Of a stretch of 64,000 bases of DNA, positions 49,201 to 61,271 are shown one piece after another; the stretch's first letter is position 1; each line of letters starts with the position of its first letter. A model generated the notes under the pieces. The model was not told the origin of the DNA. It ran no database searches and saw nothing but the letters and a program-made list of their open reading frames with translations. Location of the stretch: the NCBI GenBank assembly GCA_949751835.1, contig CATKHK010000057.1, positions 62,001-126,000 on the forward strand. Reading direction: 5' to 3'. The stretch is from Blepharisma japonicum. Taxonomy: Eukaryota; Ciliophora; Heterotrichea; Heterotrichida; Blepharismidae. Position numbers and translations under genes: made by a program.

Positions 49201-50435
49201 GTGAAAATGCAATAATTTGTTTCTCATATGGCCAAAAGTTTATTTTTAAATAATTTGGATTCATTATAGCATTTCCCCAAAAAATAAAGAATTTTTTCCG
49301 CAAATTCTGTATTGTGTGAGCAGAAATAATGTCTTAAGCGATGCTCTAAGTTATATAAATTTTCAACTCTTTTAGGATTTGATGGGATATTTGACTCAAT
49401 TTTTTTTATACGGTATACTAGTATTTTGACTGAAAATAGACAAAATAGAGGCATAACTGTAAATGTAAATAAAAATATTAAAGATGAACTATCAAGGAGT
49501 CTCCCGAATAAAAATTGGCATGCTAAACAAGCAAGAGCACAAAATTTTATAGTATTTAAGCAGTTCATAAAAAAATTAAAATATGGAAGATCCTTTAGTG
49601 TTTCTATCAATAAAACAGCAGAAAAAATCATAAAAATTAACTGAAAATGCTCAATATAGCTATCTGAAAGTACTGCATAAAAAACTGGAAGGCTTAATTT
49701 AAATATTGCCTCATGAAACTCATTTTCTGAATATGCTTTTGCTGCTAGTATATATTTAGCCATCGAGTGCCTTCTTTCACCTGAAAACAAAGCATCCATC
49801 AAAATAATAAAAAAACCCAAAATTAAGCTAAAAACTATCAAAATTTGTATTGCAAAATTCACTTCAAAATCCTCCATATTGCATTCATCATAATTAGAAA
49901 TTTTATCCTGTTGCGGAAAATTATATCTCAGGCATAAAGAAAGGAGTGTTATTGAAGGAATTATAAAATAATTCGATAAAAAATAAAAACTTTTCTTGTA
50001 AATTTTATGCAAAAATTCTGAAATGTTCAATGATTTATAAATCAAGACTATTGGGATCAGTAATAAAAGAGCATTAATCATAATGGTAATGAATGATATG
50101 TAAATACAAAAATTAATAACACCTAAAGCGGAGCATACGTTATCTAACCTAAAAAAGCCTAAAATGTGCCAAAAAGTTCAGCTTTTATTTCATTCTGATA
50201 TAGAAAGAGCTGGAATTCATAATAGGCTTATTATTTGAAAAGACCAAATAATAGTTGTCAAAATTGCATGGATTTTTTGCTTGAAAAAAGATTGCTCATC
50301 AGGAAATTTCCTATAATAGGTAATTCAATAGAATTCAAAAATTGACTGTATTAGTGTTTTTTTGTTTTTAAGTTTTGCTGAAGGGTTGGCATCAAAATGA
50401 ATTTCTTCTGAAATTGGCAAGGTTAGATGTGTCAT
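46248..50435 (-). CDS. PAS polytopic membrane protein, copy H
   Basis: About 1,390 residues with one intron, 47760-47774 (GTAAATTTTATTTAG). As in G, the second intron position is uninterrupted (EFIKIGNNFIRKQI). Start MTHLTLPISEEI, end IIPHKSFR then TAG. The PAS core is NFGNIIFANARSLEIL. The outside motif is ESFRYCNSSFYDLIECK, closer to the other subfamilies than G's version because it keeps the second cysteine. The TGA at 50217-50219 aligns with the TGG of copy A in the TM1 motif LLW-x-P. The upstream start region shares the LDNVCSALGVI stretch with G. The frame is coherent from start to stop. Confidence 0.85.
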
Positions 50436-50842
50436 TAATTATTTATTTGGAAAATTATTTTTGAGAATAAAAGCTTAAAAAGAGGTTCTGCTAGCTTGTC
50501 AGTATTATTTATGAAAAATGATATATTAAAAAGAAATTAAAAAAACACAGATTTATCTTAAAAACACTTAAATAATATTAAAAATATTTTAATTAATGAT
50601 TTTATCATGCTTTTTAATTTACTAGTCAGGTTTCGCTACTAAAGATAGCTAATAGTTATATTTTTCTCAGCCCTCTATATTTCTTTGAATTTTTTACTTT
50701 ATTTTAAAATTTACTTGAATTACGTAGGCAGTTTCAAAGTTTATTTATTGTATGTATTAATCTTATAATTTAATATATAATTAATTTGATGTTTAGATTA
50801 GAAAATTCTGATATAAATAATTGACATTAGATTATTTTTCAT
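50436..50842. other. Spacer H/I
   Basis: About 400 bp of AT-rich spacer between the H start and the I stop. It should contain the H promoter and the I 3' end signals. Nothing else recognised. Confidence 0.5.
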
Positions 50843-53800
50843 TTAAACCCCTTGCGGCATGATCTTCATCATCGAGTTTATTTTCATCAAATATTTTTTT
50901 TCATTCCTGAAAAATATTAAATACTTTCCGAGATAAATTATTAAAGAAATCATAATAAAAATGACAAGGATCGTCATTATCAAGTGTATTTGGTCGTCAA
51001 TCACATTTTGAGAGTATTTATCAACTTCAATAATTATTTGACTATAATATTTATCAAGCTCAAATATAAAAGTCAAAAAACGTAGCCACGCATAAAGGTC
51101 ATAATAGAGATATATAAGAGCTCCAGAGTCATATTGTGCTATTTCTCCAGCTGAGTGTATTCCTTTTGCTAGCTCATTTCATGCTGAATCAACATTTTCA
51201 TAATATATTCTACTGAATCAATTTGACAAAATATCAGAATACTTAGAATCTCTTAGAACGATTTCTGAATATTTTATTTTCGAAATTGCCTTCTGTAGTG
51301 CAGACTCACTATTGGCAAAAGGATACGCCATATACAATTGATTTTTTATACTGCTATATGTGTAATCTCCTGAAATCTCAGTCATCCATATTCCTAGATT
51401 TATATATGACGTTTGAATAGTTAATAATTCTCTAATAACCTCAGGCCGATAAGATAAATACTCGGCACATTTTTCATAAAAATACACTATATTTGTTAAT
51501 GAAAATAAAAATACAATTATGCAATAAATAAAAATCCTTCATGTATATTTTCAATAATTTTTGAAATTAAATGGCTTTTTTGAGAGTTTTTTGTCGTTTG
51601 GTGAAATTTCATCTTGATGATGAATATTTGCAAGCCTATCAATACTTGAATTTACAAGCTCAAAATAGTTCTTATATGCAGATTTTCTTACTTTATTTCA
51701 TAGATCATTCTCAATTTTTAGAGTTGAGTAGCAAAATGGAGCCATAATAAGAATGCAAGTGCCAAGAACAGCAATTCCTAATACTAATAAAATAAACATT
51801 TTCGATTTAAAATTATTGATTTCAGTTTCTTGGCAGTCTATAACGTCATACATAGAGTGATTGCAATAGTAAAACGCTTCACCATATCCATTTATTAACA
51901 TAAACTTAGCTTCTTCTGTAAAATCTTCTGAAGTATTAAATTTTCTAATAAATTCTTTTCCCTATATAGATAGTTACAGTCTGAATAAACTGAGTTATAG
52001 TATCCAATAAGTTTGTTTTTTCGCGGTAAATACCATTATCTAAATGCCATATTTCAATATTTTTATCACTAACTATACTTCTGCCTGAGCATGAGTCCCA
52101 GCTTGTTAAATTCTTAGCAATATACGAATGAATATTCTCCAATTCACCAATTTTTGTTTCAAATCCTGCAAAAATTGGAGGCAATATTGAACTCGAATAA
52201 ATTGCGTAGGGTGACAATATTAAAACAATTTTTGCTATATAAGCAGTTAATTGCAGAGTTTTACCAGCTTCTCCAACAGTTAAAGGAAGACTCATATCAC
52301 TGACTAAATTTATGCTGGAAAATGCATAAAATAAAACTGCGATATTTGTAGCAATTACAATTAAAACCTACATAAACTTTACAGAGAGGACAAAAACAAA
52401 ATGCAAAATATTTATGGACCTTGAGAATATTTTTATAACTCTCAAAAATTGTTTTAAGGATGTATGTAAAGAAACTTGGGATTTTTCATCAAGTTTTTCT
52501 GAAGATTGATCATTAAGAATATCTGAATTTTCATCTCTTTTAGACAGAATTAGTCTGCATTCTGTATCAAAGCTAAGCTCTCTATTTTCTTGAGATTTTG
52601 GAGTTATTGGCTGACTCAAAGGGATTTCAAGATTGTCCAATAGCTTTGATTTTCTTTTTTTGCAATTTTCAATTGGATTGATAAGGCAGGAGCATTTATC
52701 AAGCACATTTTCTTGCCATTTTTGCATTTCTTCGGAGTCATATATTAATAAAATATATGATACTTTAATACGGCAGACTTCAAAATACATAGAAACTAAG
52801 ATTTTTTCTGATAAATGGTAAGGAATAAATGGTTCTAAGCGTAAATTTTCGATATAAAATATTTTGTTTAGATCATATCCTATCAAATTGCTATAAGAGC
52901 ATTTAGCATATTTAGAAAAACTCTCTGTATGCCCTAAAATTTCCCCATAATCAGATATTAGTGCGACCTGATGGTTAACAGGCTTTAATTTGAAAGCAAG
53001 TACTGTAATAAGAAAATTATTAATTGCTGTAATTGATGCTTTTCCTGTGCACTCTATTAAAAAATTTGAGGGAAGATTTAGAAAAAATCCATCTTCTAAG
53101 TCAATTTCTGAGTCCGAGCTAAACTGGACATACCATTTCATTTTTTCTATGAATATTTTTCTATAATAAGGTACAATAAAATTAGATATGCAATTGCCCA
53201 CAAGTGAAGAAGATTTTAGGGTTTGTGAAGCTGTAGAATTAGCAAAAAGAATTTCTCCAAAATTTTCTTCTTCATTAGAAAATATTAAAATTCCATTTCC
53301 ATCATCAAAAAAGCTAAAATTTTTTACATCATTCGTTGAATTTTGAGCAAGCCTATCAAAATATCTTAATTTATTATCGAGCATAATTCCTTTTTCTATA
53401 TCAGAAAGAATATTTCTTGTATATGAAGCGTAAAGTGCTAAAGATTCTCTGGAATTTGAAAATTTCATTATTATTTTGTTATATTCTCTACTGAGAGTAA
53501 GAATATTTTGATCTATGAAATTTAGCTTTCTTATGAGTCTGTTAAGAACTGGCATATCTGAAGCAACCTCTTTTCAAAATTCTAGTAAGGTTTCACATAG
53601 TTTTTTGTCTTCTTTCTTTATTCAGTTTAATTGCTGGAAATAATTTAAAAACTTTGAGGTCTCACTTGTATAGGAATCATCAATATTTTTCTTACACAAA
53701 TATGCTTGATAATTCGCTAATAAACTCCAATCAGAAACCTTGTTGATTTTGCTTAGTTTAGCTTTAGCTAAAGATTCGTCCTGCAGTGTGTATAAACAGT

Positions 53801-55013
53801 AATTTGTTTCCCATATAACTTGCAATCCAGTACTATTTTTTGTCTTTTCTATAAAAAATGCTTCAAAAATGTAAATAATTCGAGATTTATTTTCAGTATC
53901 ATTTTCACATAAAGCGTGCCTTAAAGCTTTTTCTAATTGATATTGGGAATTAATTTCTCTTAAATTATTTGGTAGATTGATGCCTGCTCTTTGTTGATGT
54001 TTTAAGATAAAATGAATAAAGCATAATGATGATAAAGGCACCAACACAATTGAAAATAAAATAATTGATAGAGAATTGTCTAGCAAATATCCTAGCTGAA
54101 AAATAAAGGATATAACGGCAATAATAAAAAATCTAAGAATCATTAGCGAGTTGTAAAAAAAAGAAAAATAAGGAATAAAATTAACAGCTTCCCACGTCAA
54201 AAATAGCGAAGCAAGCATTACCATAAATTGATAATAAATAATATGATTTTCTGCAATTATCGCATAAAAAATCGGTAAAAAATACATAAAAATTGTCATA
54301 TGAGTATCTACTCTTGAATGCGCTTTTGCTTTGATAGTTCGCTCAATTGCAAAATGGCGAATTTCACTTGTAAGCTCAGAGTAAAATAATATCAGAAAAA
54401 AAGAAATCGCCATTGCAAAAATGATCAATATCTGCAAAGCAGTATTAATTTCAAAGTCTTTAAAATGATTGTTTGAGTGATATTCTGACACCTTTTCCTC
54501 AGGAGAAAAATTATATTTGAGATAAATGGAAAATAAAGTCATCGAAGGAATAAAAAGTATAGTAGCCCATAAATAGGAAAATTTTTTAAACACAATAAAG
54601 ATTTGTTGAGGCAAGTTAAATGCTTTGTATAAAAGAATCGCAATAATTAAATGACCAAAAATTATAAAGAAACTCGTCAAAAATGATAAGTATAGGCATT
54701 CATTAATAATGCCTAGCTCAACACAGGCGCTGTCAAATCTCAAATATCCAATGATCTCTCAAATAAAAATATTTCCACTCCAATTTTTTACTGGGAGGTC
54801 TGGAATCCATATTAAAGCTGCAACTTGCAGGCATCAAATTATTGTTTCGAGCGCCGCTTTTGCCTTCTGTTTCGAGTTCGATTTATTTTCGAGGTTCTTT
54901 TTTGAGTACAATTGTCGATAAGCCTCAAAAATAGCTTCTAGTCATAATTTTCTGTTTTCAGTTTCCCAAAACTTATTTTTTGTTTTGTCTAATTTAATAT
55001 CTGATCTTATCAT
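50843..55013 (-). CDS. PAS polytopic membrane protein, copy I
   Basis: About 1,379 residues. The gene length is not a multiple of three until one 15-nt intron (52368-52382, GTAAAGTTTATGTAG) and one 16-nt intron (51962-51977) are removed; the reading frame changes exactly at the latter, confirming it. Start MIRSDIKLDKTKN, end MKIMPQGV then TAA, three residues longer than in A, J and K. It has two of the longest uninterrupted stretches of any copy (53622-54743 and 52368-53555), which makes the domain order easy to read. Helix GEIRH is TSEIRHFA here; the PAS core is NFGEILFANSTASQTL near 591. The linker holds many Ser/Glu/Lys residues (DENSDILNDQSSEK). It belongs to the A/I/J/K group. Confidence 0.87.
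51962..51977 (-). other. 16-nt intron (copy I)
   Basis: GTAACTATCTATATAG on the minus strand, at the position of the 15-nt second intron in A-F, J and K. Coding frames upstream (codons ending at 51978 and above) and downstream differ by one base, exactly what a 16-nt removal corrects; the exon then resumes GKEF-x-RKFN like its relatives. Confidence 0.88.
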
Positions 55014-55524
55014 AATTAATGCTATTATAAGAAAAAAGAACGAGATTAAATATTGGATTCATAAGCTAAAGATGAAGACTTCAATTTTATGCTGTTTTTT
55101 AATATATGGAAAAACTATTAGTAATCAGTTACATAAACGTTTTTGGAATATCTAATGCTTTTAAATTAAAAGAATTTCAGGGGAAATTTTTGAAAATCCT
55201 TTATTTGTTTTGGAATAGATTAGCCATACCTTAGTTTTTTAATTTTGAAATTGCAAATTTAAAGCAAATAATTATTGCATTTTCTATCAAATAAGCAAAA
55301 GGCTTCAGACAACCTTATTTATGCTTATTAATAATTTATTAAATATGCTTTAAAAGGAAGCCAATATAACTGTTATTCTTCAAGGCTGGAGAAATTCGAA
55401 GACAATTCAAAAATCTTTGGCACTAATTTTTAATGTTTTGCTGCAAAAAGATTCAAAATCTTCTTAGAGTTTATAAACGTTCGATCTTGTCTCTAGCTTT
55501 AATATGCAAAACTCTTAAGCTTAA
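55014..55524. other. Spacer upstream of copy I
   Basis: AT-rich. A weak plus-strand run near 55370-55500 reads RLEKFEDNSKIFG but is broken by TAA. No gene. Confidence 0.4.
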
Positions 55525-56030
55525 AGAAAATAAATTTTAAGGAAATCCTAAATACATTCCAAAATATAAACCAGAAATTATAATAAAAATCGCCAAAAAT
55601 GTTATAATTAGGTGTATTTGATCACCAATTACTCTTTGTGAATATTGACAAACGTTATCAATTAAATGTGTAAAAATTCATAAAGTTAGTTCATGCATCT
55701 ATATCTGCAGTTATATAAATGGCAGCTTAAACTTCATATAGTAATATTTCCCCTGAAGAACACAAATGCAAATTCATAAAAATAAGGTCATAATCATTTT
55801 GATTAAAATTTTTATGATATTTTGAATTTCTTAACAAAATTCTGAATATTATATTTTTTGAATTAGCATTTTCATTGAAATTTTTACTATCAATAAAAGG
55901 ATATACATAATATAATTGATTCCTGTAGATTCTGTTGCTAACATAAGATTTTATATTGTATTTTGCACTATTTAGTAACTCTCTTATTTATACTTCTAAA
56001 AACTTATTTAACGCTTCGAGATTAAATTTA
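55525..56030 (-). pseudogene. Decayed C-terminal relic of array gene
   Basis: About 500 bp aligned by eye with the last ~170 codons of copy J (56190-56760): the last membrane helix, the LRNSKYH-like segment and the SLID-like stretch are recognisable. Frames are broken by several indels and stops. It lies directly downstream of the true J 3' flank, on the same strand, and shows that another A/I/J/K-type copy once stood here and lost its 5' nine tenths. Confidence 0.7.
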
Positions 56031-56142
56031 TATTTGGCACTTCAAAATTAATGACTGAGCTTAAACTTCTATATACTTAATAATTATTATTTACATTCTT
56101 ATAAATATATCCTTTCGAAATAAGCTAAAACTTCATAAATAT

Positions 56143-59100
56143 TTATGGCATTATTTTCATTATTGAATTGATTTTCGTCAAATATTTTTTTTCCTTCCTA
56201 AAAAACTTTAAATACATCCCAAAATACATTGCCAATGAAATAACAATAAAAACTATAAGAATTGCCATTATTAAATGAATTTGGCTATCAATTACCTTTT
56301 TTGAATAATGGTTAACTTCATCAATCATTTGGCTGTAATAATAATCAATATCAGTTGCCATAAATATAAATTTTGTTCATGCAGCATAGTCAGTAAGTTC
56401 ATAATAAATAGCAGTAGCTTCATACATTGTAATTTCTCCAGCTGAATATACTCCATAGCCAAAATCAGCATAAGGATAATTATTTACGTTTTCGTAAAAT
56501 ATTTGATTGAAATTTTTTGATAAAATAGGAGAATTTTTTGGATCTCTTAAAACAATTTCTGAATAATTAATTTTTTCAATTGCTAATTGCATTGCAGCTT
56601 TACTATCAACAAAAGGATAAGCATAATATAAAATATATTTGGCAGCAGTTCATGTAAATTCCCCTGCCGCTTCTGAAGTTCATATCGCTAAGTTTGTGTA
56701 TAATATTTGCATATTTATCAATTCTCTTATAACCTCAGGTCTATAAAACAAGTATTCAGCGCATTTTTCATAGAAATAGCTAATATTAATTATGGAAAAC
56801 ACAAGGACAATTATAAAATAAATAAAAATTCTCCATGCATATTTTTGATAATTTTTGAAGTTAAATGCTTTTTTTGAAAGATTCTTATCACTGAGTGGAA
56901 TTCCATCTTGATGATGAATATTTGTAAGTCTTTCTGTAACTGATTGGAATAGCTCAAAATAATGCTTATAAGCAGATTTTCTTACACTATTCCAAAGATT
57001 GTTTTCAATTTTCAGTGTCGAATAGCAAAATGGAGCCATAATAAAAATGCATGCACCGAGAACAGCAATGCCCAAAACCAATAAAATAAGCATTTTTGTT
57101 TTGAAATCTGATATTCCTGATTGTTGGCAATCTATAATATCATATAATGAGCTATTGCAATAATGAAACGCATCTCCATAGCCATTCAAAAGCATAAATG
57201 AAGCTTCATATGTAACATCTTCTGAATCATTGAATTTTCTTATAAATTCATTTCCCTATATAATCTTTACATTCTGGACAAATTTAGTTAATGCATCCAA
57301 TAAATTTGTTTTTTCTCTATAAACGCTGTACTTTACATTTCATAATTCAATGTTTTGATCAGTAAAATAATGTTGGCCTGAACATGAATTTCAATTAGTT
57401 AAATTTGAAGTTACGTATGAATGAATCTTTTCCAATTCTATCAATGTTTTTCCAAATCCTACCAGAGTGCCCAAAGCATATTCTCTCATATCAGGTCCGC
57501 CATAAGAAAGGACTAAAATACTTTTTGCAAGATAAGCAGAATACTGCAAGTTTTTACCAATACTTCCAATAGTCAAAGAAATACTAATATCACTGACTAA
57601 GCTAATGCTAGAAAATGCATAAAATAAGACTGCAATATTGGTTGCGATAACAATTAAAATCTATATAAAATTTACTGATAAAACAAAAACAGAATGCAAA
57701 ATATTTACAGACCTTGAAAATATTTTTGTAATATTTATAAATCTTTTTAAAGTTGTGTGTTGAGATAAAAGAGATTTTTCGTCCATTTTTTCTGAAGAGA
57801 GATTGCTATTGATATCTAAATTTTCATCAGACTTATTGATAATAAGTTTGCAATCAGAATCATAACTCTGCTCTTTGCAATCTTGTGAAACTGGACTAGT
57901 TAGTAATTTCAATGGAATCTCTAAATTTTCAATTGGTTTTTCTTTGCTTTTGCTAAAATCAGGAAAATTATTATAGCTAAAATACTCATTGAATCCTTTA
58001 TCTTTTCATTTTTGTATTTCTTCAGAGTCATTAATTAACAAAATATATGGTATTTTAATTTTATGAATCTCAAAGTATGCCAATACAAGGATAATTTGTC
58101 TTTCAATACCAGATAGATTGTAAGGTACAAATGGATTTAAATTTGCCATATCTAGATTAAGGATGTTGCTTAAAGCAAATCCTGCTAAGTTGCTTTGCTT
58201 ATTTACAGAGAATTTCGAAAAATCTTCAGAGTGACATAAAATATCTCAATTTTCTGATATCAATGCAACATGGTGTCTAACTTGTTTAGCTTTAAAAACT
58301 AGCACTGTGATAATAAAATTGTTAACTGCGGTGATCGACACTTTTCCTGTGCATTCTAATATAAAATTTGTGGGAAGATATATAAAAAACCCATTATCTA
58401 AATTAATCTCTGAATTCGAACCAAAGTGAGCAAACCATTTCGCTTCATCAGTAAATATTTTTCTGTAATACGGAGGAATAAAATTGGATATGCTATTGCC
58501 AATAATCAAATTTGAAGGAGTTTTTAAAATTTTAGAAGCAGTTGGGTTACTAAAAAGAATTTCTCCGAAGTTCTCTTCTTCGTTCGAAAAAATAAGAATT
58601 CCATTTGTATCATCAAAATAACTAAGTTGCTTAGTATCAGCTGCAGAGCTTTGAGCAAGCCTATCAAAATATCTTAATTTATTATCAAGCATTATTGATT
58701 TTTCAATATCATACAAGATATTTCTTGTATAAGATGCATAAAGTGCCAAAGATTCTCTGGAATTAGAAAATTTCGTTATTATTTGGCTATATTCATTGTT
58801 AAGGAAAATAACGCTATCATCAATAGCTTTCAGCTGCGTTATTAGCTTTTTCAAAATGGGAGTATCTGATGTAACCTGTTTTCAAAATTTGAGTAAATTT
58901 ACACATAATTTTTTATCTTCCCTTTTAATCCAATTTAATTGGTGAAAAAAGCTTAAAAATTTTGAGCTCTCACTCATAAAAGAATCTTCAATATTTTTTT
59001 GACACAAATAAGCTTGATAATTTGCTTCTCAACTCCAATCCAAAATTTTTTTAATTTTGCTCAACTTTACCCTTGCTAAAGACTCGTCTTTTAAGGAATA

Positions 59101-60333
59101 TAAACAATAATTTGTTTCTCATACAATTTGTAGTTTACTTCTATTTAGAGTCATAAAAAATCATTCAAAGATTTGAATAATTTGATTTTTGTTGTTAGTA
59201 TCATTTTCACATAAAGAATGCCTAAGAATTTTGTCTAATTGGTACTGAGTATCAACCCCTATCAGACTATTCGGTAAGCTGACACCCAATCTTTGCTGCC
59301 ATTTCAGTATATAATAAATAAAGTATATTGATAATATTGGAAGTAGAACTATCGTGAATAAGATAATAAATAAAGAATTATCTATTCAATATCCCAATAG
59401 AAAAATAAAGGATATTAAAGCAATAACAAAAAATTTGAGGGCCAATATAGAATTGTAAAATATCGAAAAATAAGGAAGGAATTTCATACTCTCCACCATA
59501 AGAATTAATGAAGCTATCATTATCAAAATTTGATAAATAATAATATGATTTTCTGCAAGCACTGCATAAAAAATTGGTAAAAAATACATAAAAATTGCAG
59601 TATGAGTATCAATTCTTGAATGCGCTTTTGCTTTTATAGTTCTGTTGCTTGCAAAATGTCGAATTTCACCAGAAAATTCAGTATGGGCCAAAAGTATAAA
59701 AAAAGAAATAATCATTACAAAAATGATAGCTGTTTGAAATGCTGAATTAATCTCAAAATTTTTAAAACCGCTGTTAAAACGGTATTCTAAAACCTTATCT
59801 TGAGGTGAAAAATTATACTTCTCAATGATGGAAAATAGTGTAAGCGAAGGTATTAAAAGCAAAGTCAATCATAAATAGAATATTCTTTTAAACATGACTA
59901 ATGCCTGAGTTGGAATTTCAAAGGAATTATATATACAACAAACTAAAAGAAAAATACCTAAAAAATTGAAAATAGCTATAAAGACTGCTAAATAAAGGCA
60001 CTCGCTTATAATTCCCATTTCAGCACAAGTATTGTCAAGTCTCAAGTATCCTACAATTTCCCAAATAAAAATATTCCCACTCCAATTTTTAATTGGTAGA
60101 TTCGGGATTCAAATCAACGCTATAATTTGGAAGCATCATACTGTGACTTCAAATATTGCTTTTGCTTTTTGCTTATAAACTGATTTATCACTTAAAGCTT
60201 TTTTAAAGTAAAGTTGCCGATGAACTTCATAGAGCGATTTTACTATTGATTTTCCTCTTTTTACCTTCAAAAACTGACTTTTTAAGTTTGAGACTTCGCA
60301 TCAATCAGCATTTAGTTCAGTAAATGAAGACAT
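56143..60333 (-). CDS. PAS polytopic membrane protein, copy J
   Basis: About 1,386 residues; introns 57661-57675 (GTAAATTTTATATAG) and 57256-57270 (GTAAAGATTATATAG). Start MSSFTELNADWCE, end IMKIMP then TAA. Used here as the reference for residue numbers: TM1 ~57-78, TM2 ~110-135, TM3 ~156-173, TM4 ~196-218, TM5-TM8 ~243-345; helical repeats ~360-560; PAS ~575-700 with NFGEILFSNPTASKIL; TM9 ~880; TM10 ~1065-1090; TM11 ~1155-1177; TM12 ~1340-1366. The first outside domain carries GYGDAFHYCNSSLYDIIDCQ, the second begins YFYEKCAEYLFYRPEV. In copy J the conserved NFKNYQKYAWRIF segment uses TGG (56833-56835) and CAA where B-D use TGA. Confidence 0.87.
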
Positions 60334-61271
60334 TATAAGAAAAACTCAATGACAATTATTTTTAGTTTTTAATAGAGCAAAAGTGTTTTATTATAAAATT
60401 TTTATTACTATAGTTATTGAATTACAATAATTAAATTCAGTTATAAATTGTATAAATCAGTATTTATAATTCTGATATTAATAATTTAAAATTTTGGGAA
60501 AATTAAACATAGAAGAGATTGATGAGCTTTCCTGAATTATAACGACTGGAAAATTTGAGAAATGAAATATATAAAAAAAGTGTTGAACTTTTTGGCTGGC
60601 AAACATTTAATGACAGTATAAAAAATATTGGTGCTATTGGTAGCTTGATTTGATTATTTGCTAATATAAGCTTATCATAGTTTATTCTTAATATTTTACG
60701 ATCAACCAAGCTCAAAAAATATTAACAGATTAATAAAATTATGCCTTAGGCTTACTATGGGATTGAGTTCATTTTAAAATTATATAGTGCTGACTGGTAC
60801 ATAAGAAAATGATTCCTTCATAGCATCATACACCTAGACAATTATATGATGTCCAGTTAATTTAATTCAATAAATAATCAGAAATAGAAAACCCATGAAT
60901 TTTTTTATATATTGAGATTCTCAATTTTCCATTTACTTTTATATTTATCTCTAGTTCTAATTTTTCAGCTAGGTTATGCTTATAAATAGGCATAAATATG
61001 AACAAATTTTCAAAATAACTAATTCCATGTATGGCACCTGCACTCTGCTTGCTCCTTTGATGCGAAAATAGTGCAGATGCTGTATTAATTTTATTTATAT
61101 TTATTATTGCTGTGGTATAGAGGTATAACAATTATTTAGAAATATGTGAGTAACAATTTTTCTTTAAACAATTATCTCTCGCAAATATTTAAAATTTATT
61201 ATATTTTAGCAATTAAAATTATTTACAATGTCACATTGCAAACTCCTAATAAACCGTAAGTTTTAAAAAAA
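60334..61271. other. Spacer J/K with weak frames
   Basis: Two weak signals. The plus strand at about 60540-60680 reads RLENLRNEIYKKSVELF and SIKNIGAIGSLIWLFANISL, somewhat like leucine-rich repeats, but a TAA separates it from the nearest ATG (60522), so it would be a relic. The minus strand at 60862-61131 is an 89-codon frame with ATG (MLYLYTTAIININK, later SHQRSKQSAGAIHGIS) of unknown nature. Neither is convincing. Confidence 0.3.

Noticed and set aside
60862-61131. An 89-codon minus-strand frame in spacer J/K
   Set aside because: No motif, no neighbour support, and frames of this size are expected by chance with only two stop codons.
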